Part shown: positions 23,757 through 32,093 of the stretch, piece by piece | Numbering within the stretch: the stretch's first letter is position 1 | Layout of the letters: the number at the start of each line of letters is the position of its first letter | Source: CALHVX01 sp964640725 | GTDB lineage: Bacteria; Pseudomonadota; Gammaproteobacteria; Pseudomonadales; Azotimanducaceae | Direction: 5' to 3' | Assembly (NCBI GenBank): GCA_964640725.1 | Contig: CAZXIJ010000024.1 | Span: forward strand, 1-64,000 | Length of the DNA: 64,000 nucleotides | Translations under genes and position numbers: made by a program | The notes under the pieces: generated by a model | Database searches by the model: none | What the model was told of the DNA's origin: nothing | What the model saw: only the letters and a program-made list of their open reading frames with translations

Positions 23757-24401
23757 CTAGCGTTCCTGCCTGGTGCTCGCCAGCAGCCCGTACTGGTAGG
23801 CCCCAGCGGTTTTGTGCCGGTGCAACGCGAACGGCGCGGGGTCGAAGGCGGTGCCGCGACCCAGCTCGAAGTAGATCATTCCTTCGGCACTGAGCCAGTC
23901 CGGGCTGGCCAGCCGGGCCAGCCAGGGCGTCAGGGCGTCGTCGCCAAAGGGCGGGTCGACGAAAATCAGGTCATAGGGCCCGGCGTCCGGCGGGCGCAAC
24001 GTGCCGGCATCGGTGACGCTCAGCTGCCACTGTTCGGCGGGGACTTCGAACTGTGCCAGGGTTCGGCCGAGAGCGGCTGCCGCCGGCCGGTCCTGCTCGA
24101 CGAAGGTCACGTGCGCAGCGCCCCGGGACAGGGCTTCCAGGCCGAGCGCGCCGGTGCCGGCGAACAGGTCCAGGCACCGCGCGCCGGGCAATGTGGGCAG
24201 CAGCCAGTTGAACAGGGTTTCCCGGGTTCGGCCAAGGGTGGGCCGCAGTCCCTCGCGATCCGGGAACTCGAGCTTTCGCCCGCGGTACTTACCGCCGATA
24301 ATGCGCACCGACCGCGCGGCCGACGAAGGTTCGGCCCGGCGCCTAGGCACAGATTTTCGAACACATGACAACGATACCGGGGGCCTCCGAGGGAGCGCCA
24401 T
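23757..24401 (-). CDS. rsmD: 16S rRNA (guanine966-N2)-methyltransferase
   Basis: SAM-dependent methyltransferase of the small ribosomal subunit. RIIGGKYRGRKLEFP, RPTLGRTRETLFNWL, SAM motif LDLFAGTGALGLEALSRGA, and the target-base motif FVDPPF are present. 214 residues from 24401; the first about 30 residues are basic and unlike E. coli RsmD, so GTG starts near 24353 or 24311 are possible. Divergent from ftsY. Confidence 0.93.
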   Translation of the reverse strand: MALPRRPPVSLSCVRKSVPRRRAEPSSAARSVRIIGGKYRGRKLEFPDREGLRPTLGRTRETLFNWLLPTLPGARCLDLFAGTGALGLEALSRGAAHVTFVEQDRPAAAALGRTLAQFEVPAEQWQLSVTDAGTLRPPDAGPYDLIFVDPPFGDDALTPWLARLASPDWLSAEGMIYFELGRGTAFDPAPFALHRHKTAGAYQYGLLASTRQER

Positions 24402-24449
24402 GCTGCAACGGCTGCGGCGTCCGGTAAAGCATCAGCGAGCACCCCATAC

Positions 24450-25406
24450 ATGGCAGACAGCGACAAGGACGCCGAAGGCGGACTGTGGCGCCGGTTCCGG
24501 CGCGGCCTGAACAAAACCCGCTCCCAGCTGGCCACCGGGGTCGGCAACCTGGTGCTTGGCGAGCGCGAGATCGACGAGTCAGTGCTCGAGGACCTGGAAA
24601 CCGCTCTGATTCAGACCGATGTCGGGATCGAGACCACCACGGAAATCATGGATCAGCTGCGCTCCCGGGTCTCCCGCAAGGAGCTCGCGAACACCGCGGC
24701 GCTGCACGAAGCGTTGTCGGAGTTGCTCAAGGACCTGCTGAAACCGCTGCAGTCGCCCTTCGACATCGGCAAGCAGCGACCCTATGTCGTGTTTTTCGTG
24801 GGCGTGAACGGCGCCGGCAAAACCACCACGCTCGGCAAGCTGGCCAAGCGCCTCAAGGACTACCGCTTTTCCCTGACCCTGGCCGCCGGCGATACCTTTC
24901 GCGCGGCGGCGGTCGAGCAGCTCAAGAGCTGGGGGGCCCGCAACGACATCCCGGTCATCAGCCAGGCGCAGGGCAGCGACAGCGCCTCGGTGGTTTACGA
25001 CGCCGTCGAAGCGGCGCGGGCCCGGGGCATCGATATCGTGCTGGCGGATACGGCCGGGCGCTTGCAGGCCAAGAGCAACCTCATGGAGGAGCTGTCGAAG
25101 GTCAAGCGGGTGGTGCAGCGTTTTGACGAGAGCGCGCCGCAGGAAGTCATCCTGGTGCTCGATGCCGGCATCGGCCAGAACGCCATCAGCCAGGCGCGGG
25201 AGTTTGATGCGGCCGTTGGCGTCACAGGCTACGTGATCACCAAGCTCGACGGCAGCGCCAAGGCGGGCGTGCTCTTTGCGATTGCCCGGGAGCTGCCCAA
25301 GCCCGTTTACTATCTGGGCATGGGCGAGGGCGAAGACGACCTGCAACCCTTTTATGCAGCGGCCTTCGTGGATGCGCTGCTGGCGCGGGACGAAGCAGAC
25401 AGCTAG
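24450..25406 (+). CDS. ftsY: Signal recognition particle receptor FtsY
   Basis: A 318-residue SRP GTPase that targets ribosomes to the membrane. The N domain (ETALIQTDVGIETT) precedes G motifs GVNGAGKTTT, DTFRAAAVEQL, DTAGR and TKLDGSAKAG. The long acidic N-terminal A domain of E. coli FtsY is absent; only a short charged stretch (MADSDKDAEGG) remains. First gene of the ftsY–ftsE–ftsX operon. Confidence 0.97.
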   Translation: MADSDKDAEGGLWRRFRRGLNKTRSQLATGVGNLVLGEREIDESVLEDLETALIQTDVGIETTTEIMDQLRSRVSRKELANTAALHEALSELLKDLLKPLQSPFDIGKQRPYVVFFVGVNGAGKTTTLGKLAKRLKDYRFSLTLAAGDTFRAAAVEQLKSWGARNDIPVISQAQGSDSASVVYDAVEAARARGIDIVLADTAGRLQAKSNLMEELSKVKRVVQRFDESAPQEVILVLDAGIGQNAISQAREFDAAVGVTGYVITKLDGSAKAGVLFAIARELPKPVYYLGMGEGEDDLQPFYAAAFVDALLARDEADS

Positions 25407-25418
25407 CGCGGAGGCGCC

Positions 25419-26162
25419 GTGGGGCATATCCAGTTTCAGCAGGTCAGCAAGCGGTTCGGTAACGGGCAGGAAGGGCTGCGTTCCGTGTCCCTGAACTTTG
25501 CCGCCGGCTCCATGACTTTCCTGACCGGGCACTCGGGCGCTGGCAAGAGCACCTTTCTGCGGCTGCTGCTGTGCCTGGAGCGTCCAACCCGGGGCCAGAT
25601 TCTGGTCAACGACNNNNNNNNNNNNNNNNNNNNNNNNNNNNNNNNNNNNNNNNNNNNNNNNNNNNNNNNNNNNNNNNNNNNNNNNNNNNNNNNNNNNNNN
25701 NNNNNNNNNNNNNCGGTCTTCGACAACGTCGCCATTCCCCTGCGGGTGAGCGGCATGCCCGAGCGGGACATCGGGCGTCGCGTCCGGGCTGCGCTGACGC
25801 GCGTGGAACTGCTCAGCAAGGAGCGGCAACGGCCGGCCAGCCTCTCGACCGGCGAGCAGCAGCGGGTGGGCATTGCCCGGGCCGTTGCCTGCCGCCCCAA
25901 GATCCTGCTGGCAGACGAGCCGACCGGCAACCTCGACCCGAAGCTGTCCCGGGACATCATGTATCTGTTCCGGCAGTTCAATCAGGTCGGCACCACGGTC
26001 ATCGTCGCCAGCCATGACCACGAACTGATCGAGAGCATGGGAGAGCGGGTCATCGAGCTGGAAGACGGCGCGGTGGTGCGCGACGACGACCCCAGCGGCG
26101 GTGTCGCACATGTTCCGACGGCTGACGAGGCCGACGGCGGCGCTCCGGAGCGAGCGGGCTGA
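25419..26162 (+). CDS. ftsE: Cell division ATP-binding protein FtsE (interrupted by assembly gap)
   Basis: ABC ATPase that with FtsX couples cytokinesis to peptidoglycan hydrolysis. Walker A GHSGAGKST, signature LSTGEQQRVGIARA, Walker B ILLADEPTGNLD and the switch His (VASHDH) are seen. The 100-N gap (25614-25713) removes roughly the Q-loop region; the frame is the same on both sides, so the true gap is about 32-34 codons. GTG start at 25419 with GGAGG upstream. The last base of its TGA is the first base of the ftsX ATG. Confidence 0.93.
   Translation: MGHIQFQQVSKRFGNGQEGLRSVSLNFAAGSMTFLTGHSGAGKSTFLRLLLCLERPTRGQILVNDXXXXXXXXXXXXXXXXXXXXXXXXXXXXXXXXXXVFDNVAIPLRVSGMPERDIGRRVRAALTRVELLSKERQRPASLSTGEQQRVGIARAVACRPKILLADEPTGNLDPKLSRDIMYLFRQFNQVGTTVIVASHDHELIESMGERVIELEDGAVVRDDDPSGGVAHVPTADEADGGAPERAG
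25614..25713. other. Assembly gap of exactly 100 N
   Basis: A run of 100 undetermined bases inside ftsE. The size is the conventional placeholder, but by comparison with E. coli FtsE about 32 codons are missing between QILVND and VFDNVAIPL, so the real length happens to be close to 100. Confidence 1.
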
Positions 26163-27130
26163 TGGCCGTCTTCGGTGCTCGCAAGCCCCGGGATCCCTGG
26201 CCGCGCCCGCGGCGCCGGCTCGGGGCCTGGGCGCGCGATCACCGGCGCATTGCCGGCGAGACCCTGGGCTTTGTGACCCGGCGCTTCGGCACCAGCCTGC
26301 TGGTCTGGACTCTGGTGGGCATTGCCCTGGCGCTGCCTGCCGGGTTGTTTCTGGCGCGGGAGAACCTGGTCAGCCTTGGGGAGCACTGGGATGGCCGGCC
26401 AGGACTGTCGGTGTACTTCGAGACGGGCGCCAGCGCCGCCAGCGTCGACGCGCTGGCCAAACAGCTCGATCAGCTGTCGAGCATTGCCCGGGTCGACCGC
26501 GTGACCCCGGATCAGGCCCTGGCAGATTTTCAGGCCTTTGCCGGTGTTGCCGAAGCTCTGGAGATTATCGGCAGCAACCCCCTGCCCGCCTCTGTGCGCG
26601 CGGTGCTTGAGCCCGACGCCGCCCTGAAAGATCTGGAGGCCGCCGCGCGCCTGGCGCGCAAGGCTGACCAGGTGGCCGACGTGGTGGTCGAGCAGACCTG
26701 GCTGGAGCGCCTCCTGGACCTGTCTGACCTGGTGACCCGGCTGGCGTTGGTGCTGGGGGGCCTGTTTGGGCTTGGTGCGATTCTGATCACGGCAACGTCT
26801 GTGCGCCTGGCCATCGAGTCCCGGCTGGAGGAGGTTCGCGTCCTCAAGCTGGTCGGCGCCACGGAATCGCAGATTCGGCGGCCGTTTCTCTACTTCGGAG
26901 CGTTCTATGGCTTTGGCGGGGCGGTGGTGGCGGCCATGCTGCTGAGCCTGGCGCTGCTGGTCATTGAGCCGCCCCTCACAAGGCTGACGGCGAGCTACGA
27001 CGCGGTGTTGAAAACCGAGGGGTTCGATCCCATGTTCCTCGGAGCCCTGCTGGCGGTCGGATTGCTGCTCGGCATGATGGGTGCCCGGCTTGCTTCCCGG
27101 GCGCGATTGCGCAGCCTCGACGTCTCCTGA
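26162..27130 (+). CDS. ftsX: Cell division protein FtsX
   Basis: A 322-residue permease-like partner of FtsE. One N-terminal membrane segment (SLLVWTLVGIALALPAGLFL) is followed by a periplasmic domain and three C-terminal segments starting near residues 195, 240 and 290. The motif between them, SRLEEVRVLKLVGATESQIRRPFLYFG, is the FtsX core. The start overlaps the ftsE stop by one base. Confidence 0.95.
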   Translation: MAVFGARKPRDPWPRPRRRLGAWARDHRRIAGETLGFVTRRFGTSLLVWTLVGIALALPAGLFLARENLVSLGEHWDGRPGLSVYFETGASAASVDALAKQLDQLSSIARVDRVTPDQALADFQAFAGVAEALEIIGSNPLPASVRAVLEPDAALKDLEAAARLARKADQVADVVVEQTWLERLLDLSDLVTRLALVLGGLFGLGAILITATSVRLAIESRLEEVRVLKLVGATESQIRRPFLYFGAFYGFGGAVVAAMLLSLALLVIEPPLTRLTASYDAVLKTEGFDPMFLGALLAVGLLLGMMGARLASRARLRSLDVS

Positions 27131-27196
27131 GCTAGGCTTAGCACAGCGGGCAAACTGTGGGCCGAGCCGCGTTTTCGCGGTGAACCTTGCGCTGAC

Positions 27197-27223
27197 TTAG
27201 CAGTCTCAGTATGAGAGTGCTAA
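27197..27223. promoter_or_regulatory. CIRCE element (HrcA operator) upstream of rpoH
   Basis: Left arm TTAGCAGTC (27197-27205), 9-base spacer, right arm GAGTGCTAA (27215-27223). The consensus is TTAGCACTC-N9-GAGTGCTAA, so 17 of 18 arm bases match and the spacing is exact. It lies 34 bases before the rpoH start and overlaps the best promoter elements, so binding by the HrcA repressor would block transcription of rpoH. No hrcA gene is in this window. Confidence 0.85.
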
Positions 27224-27226
27224 AAT
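27197..27226 (+). promoter_or_regulatory. Probable rpoH promoter overlapping CIRCE
   Basis: TTAGCA (27197-27202) and TAAAAT (27221-27226) are separated by 18 bases and fit a sigma-70 promoter with 4/6 and 5/6 matches. A second possibility is TTGCGC (27187) with TATGAG (27210), spacing 17. In either case the CIRCE operator lies within the promoter. Confidence 0.45.
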
Positions 27227-27257
27227 CTGCCCATAGGTGTTACCGGAGGTATCACAT

Positions 27258-28166
27258 ATGACGACAACGATTGCGAAAAACAGAGCAAAAAACTTACCAG
27301 AATCTGGCGAAATGAGCCCCAAGCTCAGCCCGGTGCAGCTCCCGAGCCTGGCGCCTGGCGCCGATCTGGACAGCTATCTGAACACCGTCGGCAGCCTGCC
27401 GATCCTGACCGTTGAGCGCGAGCAGACGCTGGCGCGCAGCTACTTTTACGATGGCGACCTGAACGCCGCCCGGGAGCTCGTGTTGTCGCACCTGCGCTTC
27501 GTGGTGCACCTGGCGCGCAGCTACCAGGGCTACGGGCTCTCGCAGGCGGACCTGATTCAGGAAGGCAACGTCGGGCTCATGAAGGCCGTGAAGCGGTTCG
27601 ACCCGGAAGTCGGCGTGCGGCTGGTGTCCTTTGCCGTGCACTGGATCAAGGCCGAGATGCACGAGTTCATTCTGAAGAACTGGCGCATTGTCAAAGTGGC
27701 CACGACCAAGGCGCAGCGCAAACTGTTCTTCAACCTGCGCAGCAACAAAAAGCGCCTGGCCTGGCTCACGGCCGAAGAAACCCGGGCCATGGCGAAAGAT
27801 CTGGGCGTCTCCGAAGCCGAGGTCACGCGCATGGAAGGCCGCATGGCGGCCAGCGACATGGCCTTTGACGGCTACGGCAGCGACGACGAGGGGCCCGCCG
27901 CCCCGGCGTATTTTCTGGAAGCTCCGGAGCAGAACCCGGAAGATCTGGTGGCTGCGCAGCATGCTGAGGAAACCGCAGCCGCTGCGCTCACAGACGCGAT
28001 GGCGGGGCTGGACGACCGCAGCCGGGACATCGTCCAGCGGCGCTGGCTGACCGATGACAAGTCGACGCTGCACGAGCTGGCTGCCGAGTACGGGGTTTCC
28101 GCCGAGCGCATCCGACAGCTCGAAAAGAACGCCATGAAGAAGCTTCGAGCGGTCATGGTGGCTTGA
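27258..28166 (+). CDS. rpoH: RNA polymerase heat-shock sigma factor sigma-32
   Basis: A 302-residue sigma factor directing heat-shock transcription. Region 2 (LVLSHLRFVVHLARSYQGYGL, DLIQEGNVGLMKAVKRFDP) and the RpoH box near QRKLFFNLR are diagnostic, and region 4 ends AERIRQLEKNAMKKLR. ATG at 27258 has GGAGGT seven bases upstream. The first about 40 coding bases are A-rich, unlike the surrounding G+C-rich sequence, which favours open mRNA at the start; temperature-dependent folding was not assessed. A CIRCE element sits in the promoter. Confidence 0.97.
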   Translation: MTTTIAKNRAKNLPESGEMSPKLSPVQLPSLAPGADLDSYLNTVGSLPILTVEREQTLARSYFYDGDLNAARELVLSHLRFVVHLARSYQGYGLSQADLIQEGNVGLMKAVKRFDPEVGVRLVSFAVHWIKAEMHEFILKNWRIVKVATTKAQRKLFFNLRSNKKRLAWLTAEETRAMAKDLGVSEAEVTRMEGRMAASDMAFDGYGSDDEGPAAPAYFLEAPEQNPEDLVAAQHAEETAAAALTDAMAGLDDRSRDIVQRRWLTDDKSTLHELAAEYGVSAERIRQLEKNAMKKLRAVMVA

Positions 28167-28594
28167 CCCCGGTGGGCGACCGGCAATCGGCCGGTCATCA
28201 GGCGGCATTCCAACCTTTGCTGATTGCCGCTGCCCTGCTGGGGATCACCGGCGTCGTCCTTGGCGCCCTGGGCGCGCATGCGCTCCGCGGTGACCTGACC
28301 CCGGCTGCCCTGGGGACCTGGCAAACCGCTGTGCTCTACCACCTGATTCACGCGCCCGCGGTCCTTGCCATCGCGCTCGCTGCCCGGGCGTCGGCACCAG
28401 CGCCGGCGCTGCTGCGCTGGGCCGGCCTGTGTTTGGTGCTAGGCGTGTTGCTGTTCTCGGGCTCCCTGTATCTGCTGGCGCTCGGCGCGGGCGGCCTCTT
28501 TGGGCCGATCACGCCGCTCGGCGGCCTGTTCCTGATCGCCGGCTGGGCCCTCGTGCTGCTGGCCGGGCTCGGCGTTGGGCGTCGGGCCTCGTGA
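28163..28594 (+). CDS. DUF423 family membrane protein
   Basis: A 143-residue small inner-membrane protein of the DUF423 (YgdD-like) family. Four hydrophobic segments and the conserved motifs GALGAHALR, TWQTAVLYHL and FSGSLYLLAL are visible; function is unknown. TTG start at 28163 overlaps the rpoH stop (TTGA); GTG at 28172 is an alternative. The stop overlaps trmB by 4 bases (GTGA). Confidence 0.9.
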   Translation: MTPVGDRQSAGHQAAFQPLLIAAALLGITGVVLGALGAHALRGDLTPAALGTWQTAVLYHLIHAPAVLAIALAARASAPAPALLRWAGLCLVLGVLLFSGSLYLLALGAGGLFGPITPLGGLFLIAGWALVLLAGLGVGRRAS

Positions 28595-29289
28595 GTGACG
28601 CTGACTCGCCGGAGCGCGGCGAACGCTTTGATGGTGTCTATGTGCGCCGCCGGGGCCGCATGACGGCCGGACAGGCTCGGGTCCTCGCGGCCGGCGACGC
28701 GCTGCGGCGCCTGGATACCGCAGGCTGGCTCGGGCTGCGGGCGGCCCCGCCGCCGGCAATCGGCCTGGAGATCGGCTTTGGCATGGGCCAGGCGCTGGCC
28801 GAGTGGGCGGCGCAGGCACCGGACACGCTGCTGGTCGGCATGGAGGTTTACCAGCCGGGCATTGGCTCGCTGCTGCTCATGGCCCAGGAACGCGAACTCG
28901 ACAACCTGCGGATTATCGAAGGCGATGCCGTCGCGTTGCTGGAGGCGAGCGCCGCCGGCGATCCCTGGCTGGACGAGGTGCGCATCTTCTTTCCCGACCC
29001 CTGGCCCAAAAAGCGCCACCACAAACGCCGGCTCATTCAACCGGGCTTTCTGGCGCTGCTGACCCCGCAGCTCAAGCCCGGCGGCCGGCTGCGCGTGGCG
29101 ACGGACTGGGCGCCCTACGCAGAACACATCAACGAAACCCTGGCGGCGGCGCCGGGGCTGGTGAACTGCGGCGGCCCCGACGGCATTGCGCCGCGGTTTG
29201 CCCAGCGCGGCACCACACGTTTTGAAGCCCGCGGCGAGCGCCTCGGGCACGAGACCTGGGACTTCGACTACCAGCGGGCGGCGAGCTAG
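28591..29289 (+). CDS. trmB: tRNA (guanine46-N7)-methyltransferase
   Basis: A 232-residue SAM-dependent enzyme making m7G46 in tRNA variable loops. LEIGFGMGQAL is the SAM motif, and IFFPDPWPKKRHHKRRLIQPGF is the family hallmark (catalytic Asp). Starts with GTG at 28591 inside the DUF423 stop. Its stop TAG shares the CTAG tetranucleotide with the stop of convergent hemW. Confidence 0.96.
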   Translation: MSDADSPERGERFDGVYVRRRGRMTAGQARVLAAGDALRRLDTAGWLGLRAAPPPAIGLEIGFGMGQALAEWAAQAPDTLLVGMEVYQPGIGSLLLMAQERELDNLRIIEGDAVALLEASAAGDPWLDEVRIFFPDPWPKKRHHKRRLIQPGFLALLTPQLKPGGRLRVATDWAPYAEHINETLAAAPGLVNCGGPDGIAPRFAQRGTTRFEARGERLGHETWDFDYQRAAS

Positions 29290-30434
29290 AGAAACTCCGC
29301 GATCAGGCTGTCCAGCAATTCGTAGCCCCGGTCCGTGGCGGCGAAGCGGTCGCGCCTCATCAGTCCCATGGCCGCCAGGCGATCCCAGGCCGGGGCCAGC
29401 ACCGCAGCGGGCAGACCGGTGCGAGCGGTCCAGGTCTCGCTGGGCACGCCGTCGACCAGACGCAGGGCGTTCATCGCGAACTCGGCCGGCAGCGCCTCGG
29501 CGGCGACTGTCTCGCGGGTCTGGGCGGCTGGCGCCTGCAGGTACAGCCGGGGCGGCTTCGGTTTGTGGGTACGCACGGTCTCGCCGCTCCCGACACGCCA
29601 CTTGCCGTGCGCCCCGGCGCCGACGCCCAGATAGTCGCCAAAGGTCCAATAGGTCAGGTTGTGCTGGCTCATTGCGCCCCGCCGCGCGAACGCCGAGACC
29701 TCGTAGCGCGCATAGCCTGCGCTCGTCAGCGCCGCTCGCCCGGCTTCGTCCATGGCCGCCAGGCGATCATCGCCCGGCAGGGGCGGGGGCCGGCCGTAGA
29801 ATTCCGTTCGCGGCTCCAGCGTCAGCTGGTACCAGCTGAGGTGTTCGGGCCCCAGCGCGAAGGCCTGGGCCAGATCCTCCAGGGCCCCGGCTTCGGTTTG
29901 TTCCGGCAGGCCGTACATCAGGTCCAGATTGATGCGGTCAAAGCCGGCGCTGGCGGCGCGCTCGTAGGCGCGACCTGTCTCCGCGGCACCGTGAATGCGC
30001 CCGAGCCGCTTCAGCGCGGCATCGTCGAAGGACTGCGCCCCCAGCGACAGGCGATTGACCCCGGCGCTGCGGTAACCGCGAAAGTCGTGGTACTCGGTGC
30101 TGCCCGGATTTGCCTCCATGGTCACTTCTGCCTCTGGGGCCAGGCGCGGCGCCAGCGCGTCCAGGAGCGCGCCAAAGGTCGCCGGCGAGAACAGGCTTGG
30201 GGTGCCGCCGCCGAAAAACACACTGCTGATCTGCGGCCCGGCGGCACTGCCGGATCGCTGGTCATCGTAGCTGTCCAGGGTTGCCTGCAGGTCTTCGAGC
30301 AGCGCTCGCCGATACCCGTCTTCGTCCAGGCTGCCGCGCAGCGGATGCGAATTGAAGTCGCAGTACGGACACTTCGCGACGCACCAGGGAAAGTGCACGT
30401 ACAGGCCGAGCGGCCCCGGCTCGTTGCTGGTCAC
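29286..30434 (-). CDS. hemW: Radical SAM haem chaperone HemW
   Basis: A 382-residue protein related to oxygen-independent coproporphyrinogen oxidase but acting as a haem-delivery chaperone. The 4Fe-4S motif CVAKCPYCDF (CxxxCxxC followed by Asp-Phe) and FGGGTPSLFSP are present. HemW forms are set apart from HemN by lack of the N-terminal extension. Overlaps rdgB by 4 bases (ATGA) and shares CTAG with trmB. Confidence 0.94.
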   Translation of the reverse strand: MTSNEPGPLGLYVHFPWCVAKCPYCDFNSHPLRGSLDEDGYRRALLEDLQATLDSYDDQRSGSAAGPQISSVFFGGGTPSLFSPATFGALLDALAPRLAPEAEVTMEANPGSTEYHDFRGYRSAGVNRLSLGAQSFDDAALKRLGRIHGAAETGRAYERAASAGFDRINLDLMYGLPEQTEAGALEDLAQAFALGPEHLSWYQLTLEPRTEFYGRPPPLPGDDRLAAMDEAGRAALTSAGYARYEVSAFARRGAMSQHNLTYWTFGDYLGVGAGAHGKWRVGSGETVRTHKPKPPRLYLQAPAAQTRETVAAEALPAEFAMNALRLVDGVPSETWTARTGLPAAVLAPAWDRLAAMGLMRRDRFAATDRGYELLDSLIAEFL

Positions 30435-31030
30435 GGTTGCGCTGCGAAGCGTTCCGTCAGCGCTGCCAGCAGGGCGGCGGCAGCCTTGCCCCGGTGGCTG
30501 AGCAGGTTCTTGCGCCCGGTGGGGAGCGCCGCTGCCGTGGTGCCTTCGCTGGGCACGAAGAAGTGCGGGTCGTAGCCGAAGCCGCCGTCGCCCTCCGGCG
30601 CGTCCTGAATGCGTCCCGGCCAGCGGCCTGCGGCAATCGTGGGGCAGGGATCTTCGGGGTGCTCGATAAAGACCAGCACGCTGTGAAAAGCAGCGCTGCG
30701 CTGCTCGATGTTGTTCAGGGCCCCGATCAGCTTGCGGTTGTTGTCCGCGTCGCTCGCTTGAGCGCCGGCGTAGCGCGCGGAGTGCACGCCCGGGGCCCCG
30801 GCGAGCGCATCAACGGCCAGCCCCGAATCGTCGGCGATGGCCGGCAGACCGCTGGCGCGGCTGGCGTGCCGCGCTTTCACCAGCGCGTTCTCGACAAAGG
30901 TGCCAAAGGGTTCCGGCGGCGCGTCGATGCCCAGCGCGCCCTGGCTCACGAGGGTCAGCGACAGGGGCGCGAGCAGCGTTTCGAGCTCTGTCAGCTTGCC
31001 CTGGTTGCCGCTGGCCAGCACAACCTGCAT
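30431..31030 (-). CDS. rdgB: RdgB/HAM1 non-canonical purine NTP pyrophosphatase
   Basis: A 199-residue enzyme hydrolysing dITP, ITP and XTP to monophosphates, preventing misincorporation. VVLASGNQGKLTELE, ADDSGLAVDALAGAPGVHSARYAG and GFGYDPHFFVPSEG are characteristic. Overlaps hemW by 4 bases and shares one base with the upstream stop (TGATG). Confidence 0.96.
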   Translation of the reverse strand: MQVVLASGNQGKLTELETLLAPLSLTLVSQGALGIDAPPEPFGTFVENALVKARHASRASGLPAIADDSGLAVDALAGAPGVHSARYAGAQASDADNNRKLIGALNNIEQRSAAFHSVLVFIEHPEDPCPTIAAGRWPGRIQDAPEGDGGFGYDPHFFVPSEGTTAAALPTGRKNLLSHRGKAAAALLAALTERFAAQP

Positions 31031-31497
31031 CAGGGGCCTGCCTGCTTGAGTTCGGTGCCGTCGGTGTAGAGCTTCTGCTGGAACCTGAGCGTGCGCGGCT
31101 CGCCACCGGGCGGTGCCAGCTGGACGGTAAAGCGCAGCGTGTCGCGATCGGAATGGCGCAGCGGCGCCAGGTAGTACACGGCGTCGCCTTCCGTCACCGT
31201 TTGAAAGTCCAGAGGCTGCACCTGGCTCAGCAGGTTCTTGACCTCGCCCGTCAGCGTGTCGGCCAGCAGCCCCTGGCCGTCGCGCAGCAGCGACAGGCTG
31301 ACGATGGCCCGGCCTTCGCCGCGCACCAGCCCGTAGCGCCTGGCGACGTCTGCGGTCAGGAAGTTGGTGGGGATGACCGCGTAGTGCAGCTCGAAGCCAT
31401 CAAAAGCCAGCATCTGCTCCGCGCGGGCGGGCAGCGCCGCGAGCAGGCTGAGGGCCAGCAGCAGCGTTGCCGCCCTGGCATGCCGGCGCGCCTTCAA
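31030..31497 (-). CDS. DUF4426 domain secreted protein
   Basis: A 155-residue protein with an N-terminal signal peptide (ATLLLALSLLAALPARAEQ) followed by a single domain (FDGFELHYAVIPTNFLTADVARRYGL) of the DUF4426 family, commonly found between metW and rdgB. Function unknown. TTG start at 31497 overlaps the metW stop as TTGA; the longer frame upstream lies within metW. Confidence 0.85.
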   Translation of the reverse strand: MKARRHARAATLLLALSLLAALPARAEQMLAFDGFELHYAVIPTNFLTADVARRYGLVRGEGRAIVSLSLLRDGQGLLADTLTGEVKNLLSQVQPLDFQTVTEGDAVYYLAPLRHSDRDTLRFTVQLAPPGGEPRTLRFQQKLYTDGTELKQAGP

Positions 31498-32093
31498 CGG
31501 CGCGCTCGGCCCAGCCGGTAGAACGCGATGACGCCGAAGAAATTGGGCCAGCGTCGCATGAGCTGCCGCTCGGCGTAGCCCGCGTCGGTGACGAATCGCT
31601 CGATAATCTGAAAACCCTGTTCGCGACACAGCCGTTCGAAGTCCTTGAAAGTGCACAGTCGAATGTTGGGCGTATCGTACCAGTCGAAGGGCAAATGATT
31701 GGCAATCGGCATGGCTCCGTGGATCGCGAGGTCGAGCCGGCAGCGCCAGTAGCCGAAGTTCGGAAAAGTCACGATGCACTCGTCACCGATCCGCAGCATC
31801 TCCGTCAGCAGGGTGACCGGGTCCTTGATCGCCTGCAGCGTGTCGGTCATGACAACCATGTCGAAGCTCCGGTCGGCAAAGTTGCCGAGGCCTTCGTCCA
31901 GATTTTGTTCCAGAACGTTCACGCCGCGCTCCACGCAGCGGTTGATGTTATCCGGATCGATTTCCAGGCCGTAGCCGTTCACCGCTTTGGCGTCGGCCAG
32001 ACGGGACAGCAGCTCGCCGTCGCCGCAGCCCAGGTCCAGCACCCGCGCGCCCGGGTTCACCAGATCGCTGATGATGCTCAGGTCAGCCCGCAT
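31494..32093 (-). CDS. metW: Methionine biosynthesis protein MetW
   Basis: A 199-residue class I SAM methyltransferase-fold protein that works with MetX in acyl-homoserine formation. VLDLGCGDGELLSRL is the SAM motif; LDEGL and DMVVMTDTLQAI are MetW-typical. ATG at 32093 lies inside the metX end (11-base overlap); the earlier in-frame start is within metX. Translationally coupled to metX and to the DUF4426 gene. Confidence 0.94.
   Translation of the reverse strand: MRADLSIISDLVNPGARVLDLGCGDGELLSRLADAKAVNGYGLEIDPDNINRCVERGVNVLEQNLDEGLGNFADRSFDMVVMTDTLQAIKDPVTLLTEMLRIGDECIVTFPNFGYWRCRLDLAIHGAMPIANHLPFDWYDTPNIRLCTFKDFERLCREQGFQIIERFVTDAGYAERQLMRRWPNFFGVIAFYRLGRARR

Noticed and set aside
25419..26162. 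ftsE as a pseudogene
   Set aside because: The interruption is undetermined sequence, and the reading frame and all visible ABC motifs on both sides are intact.
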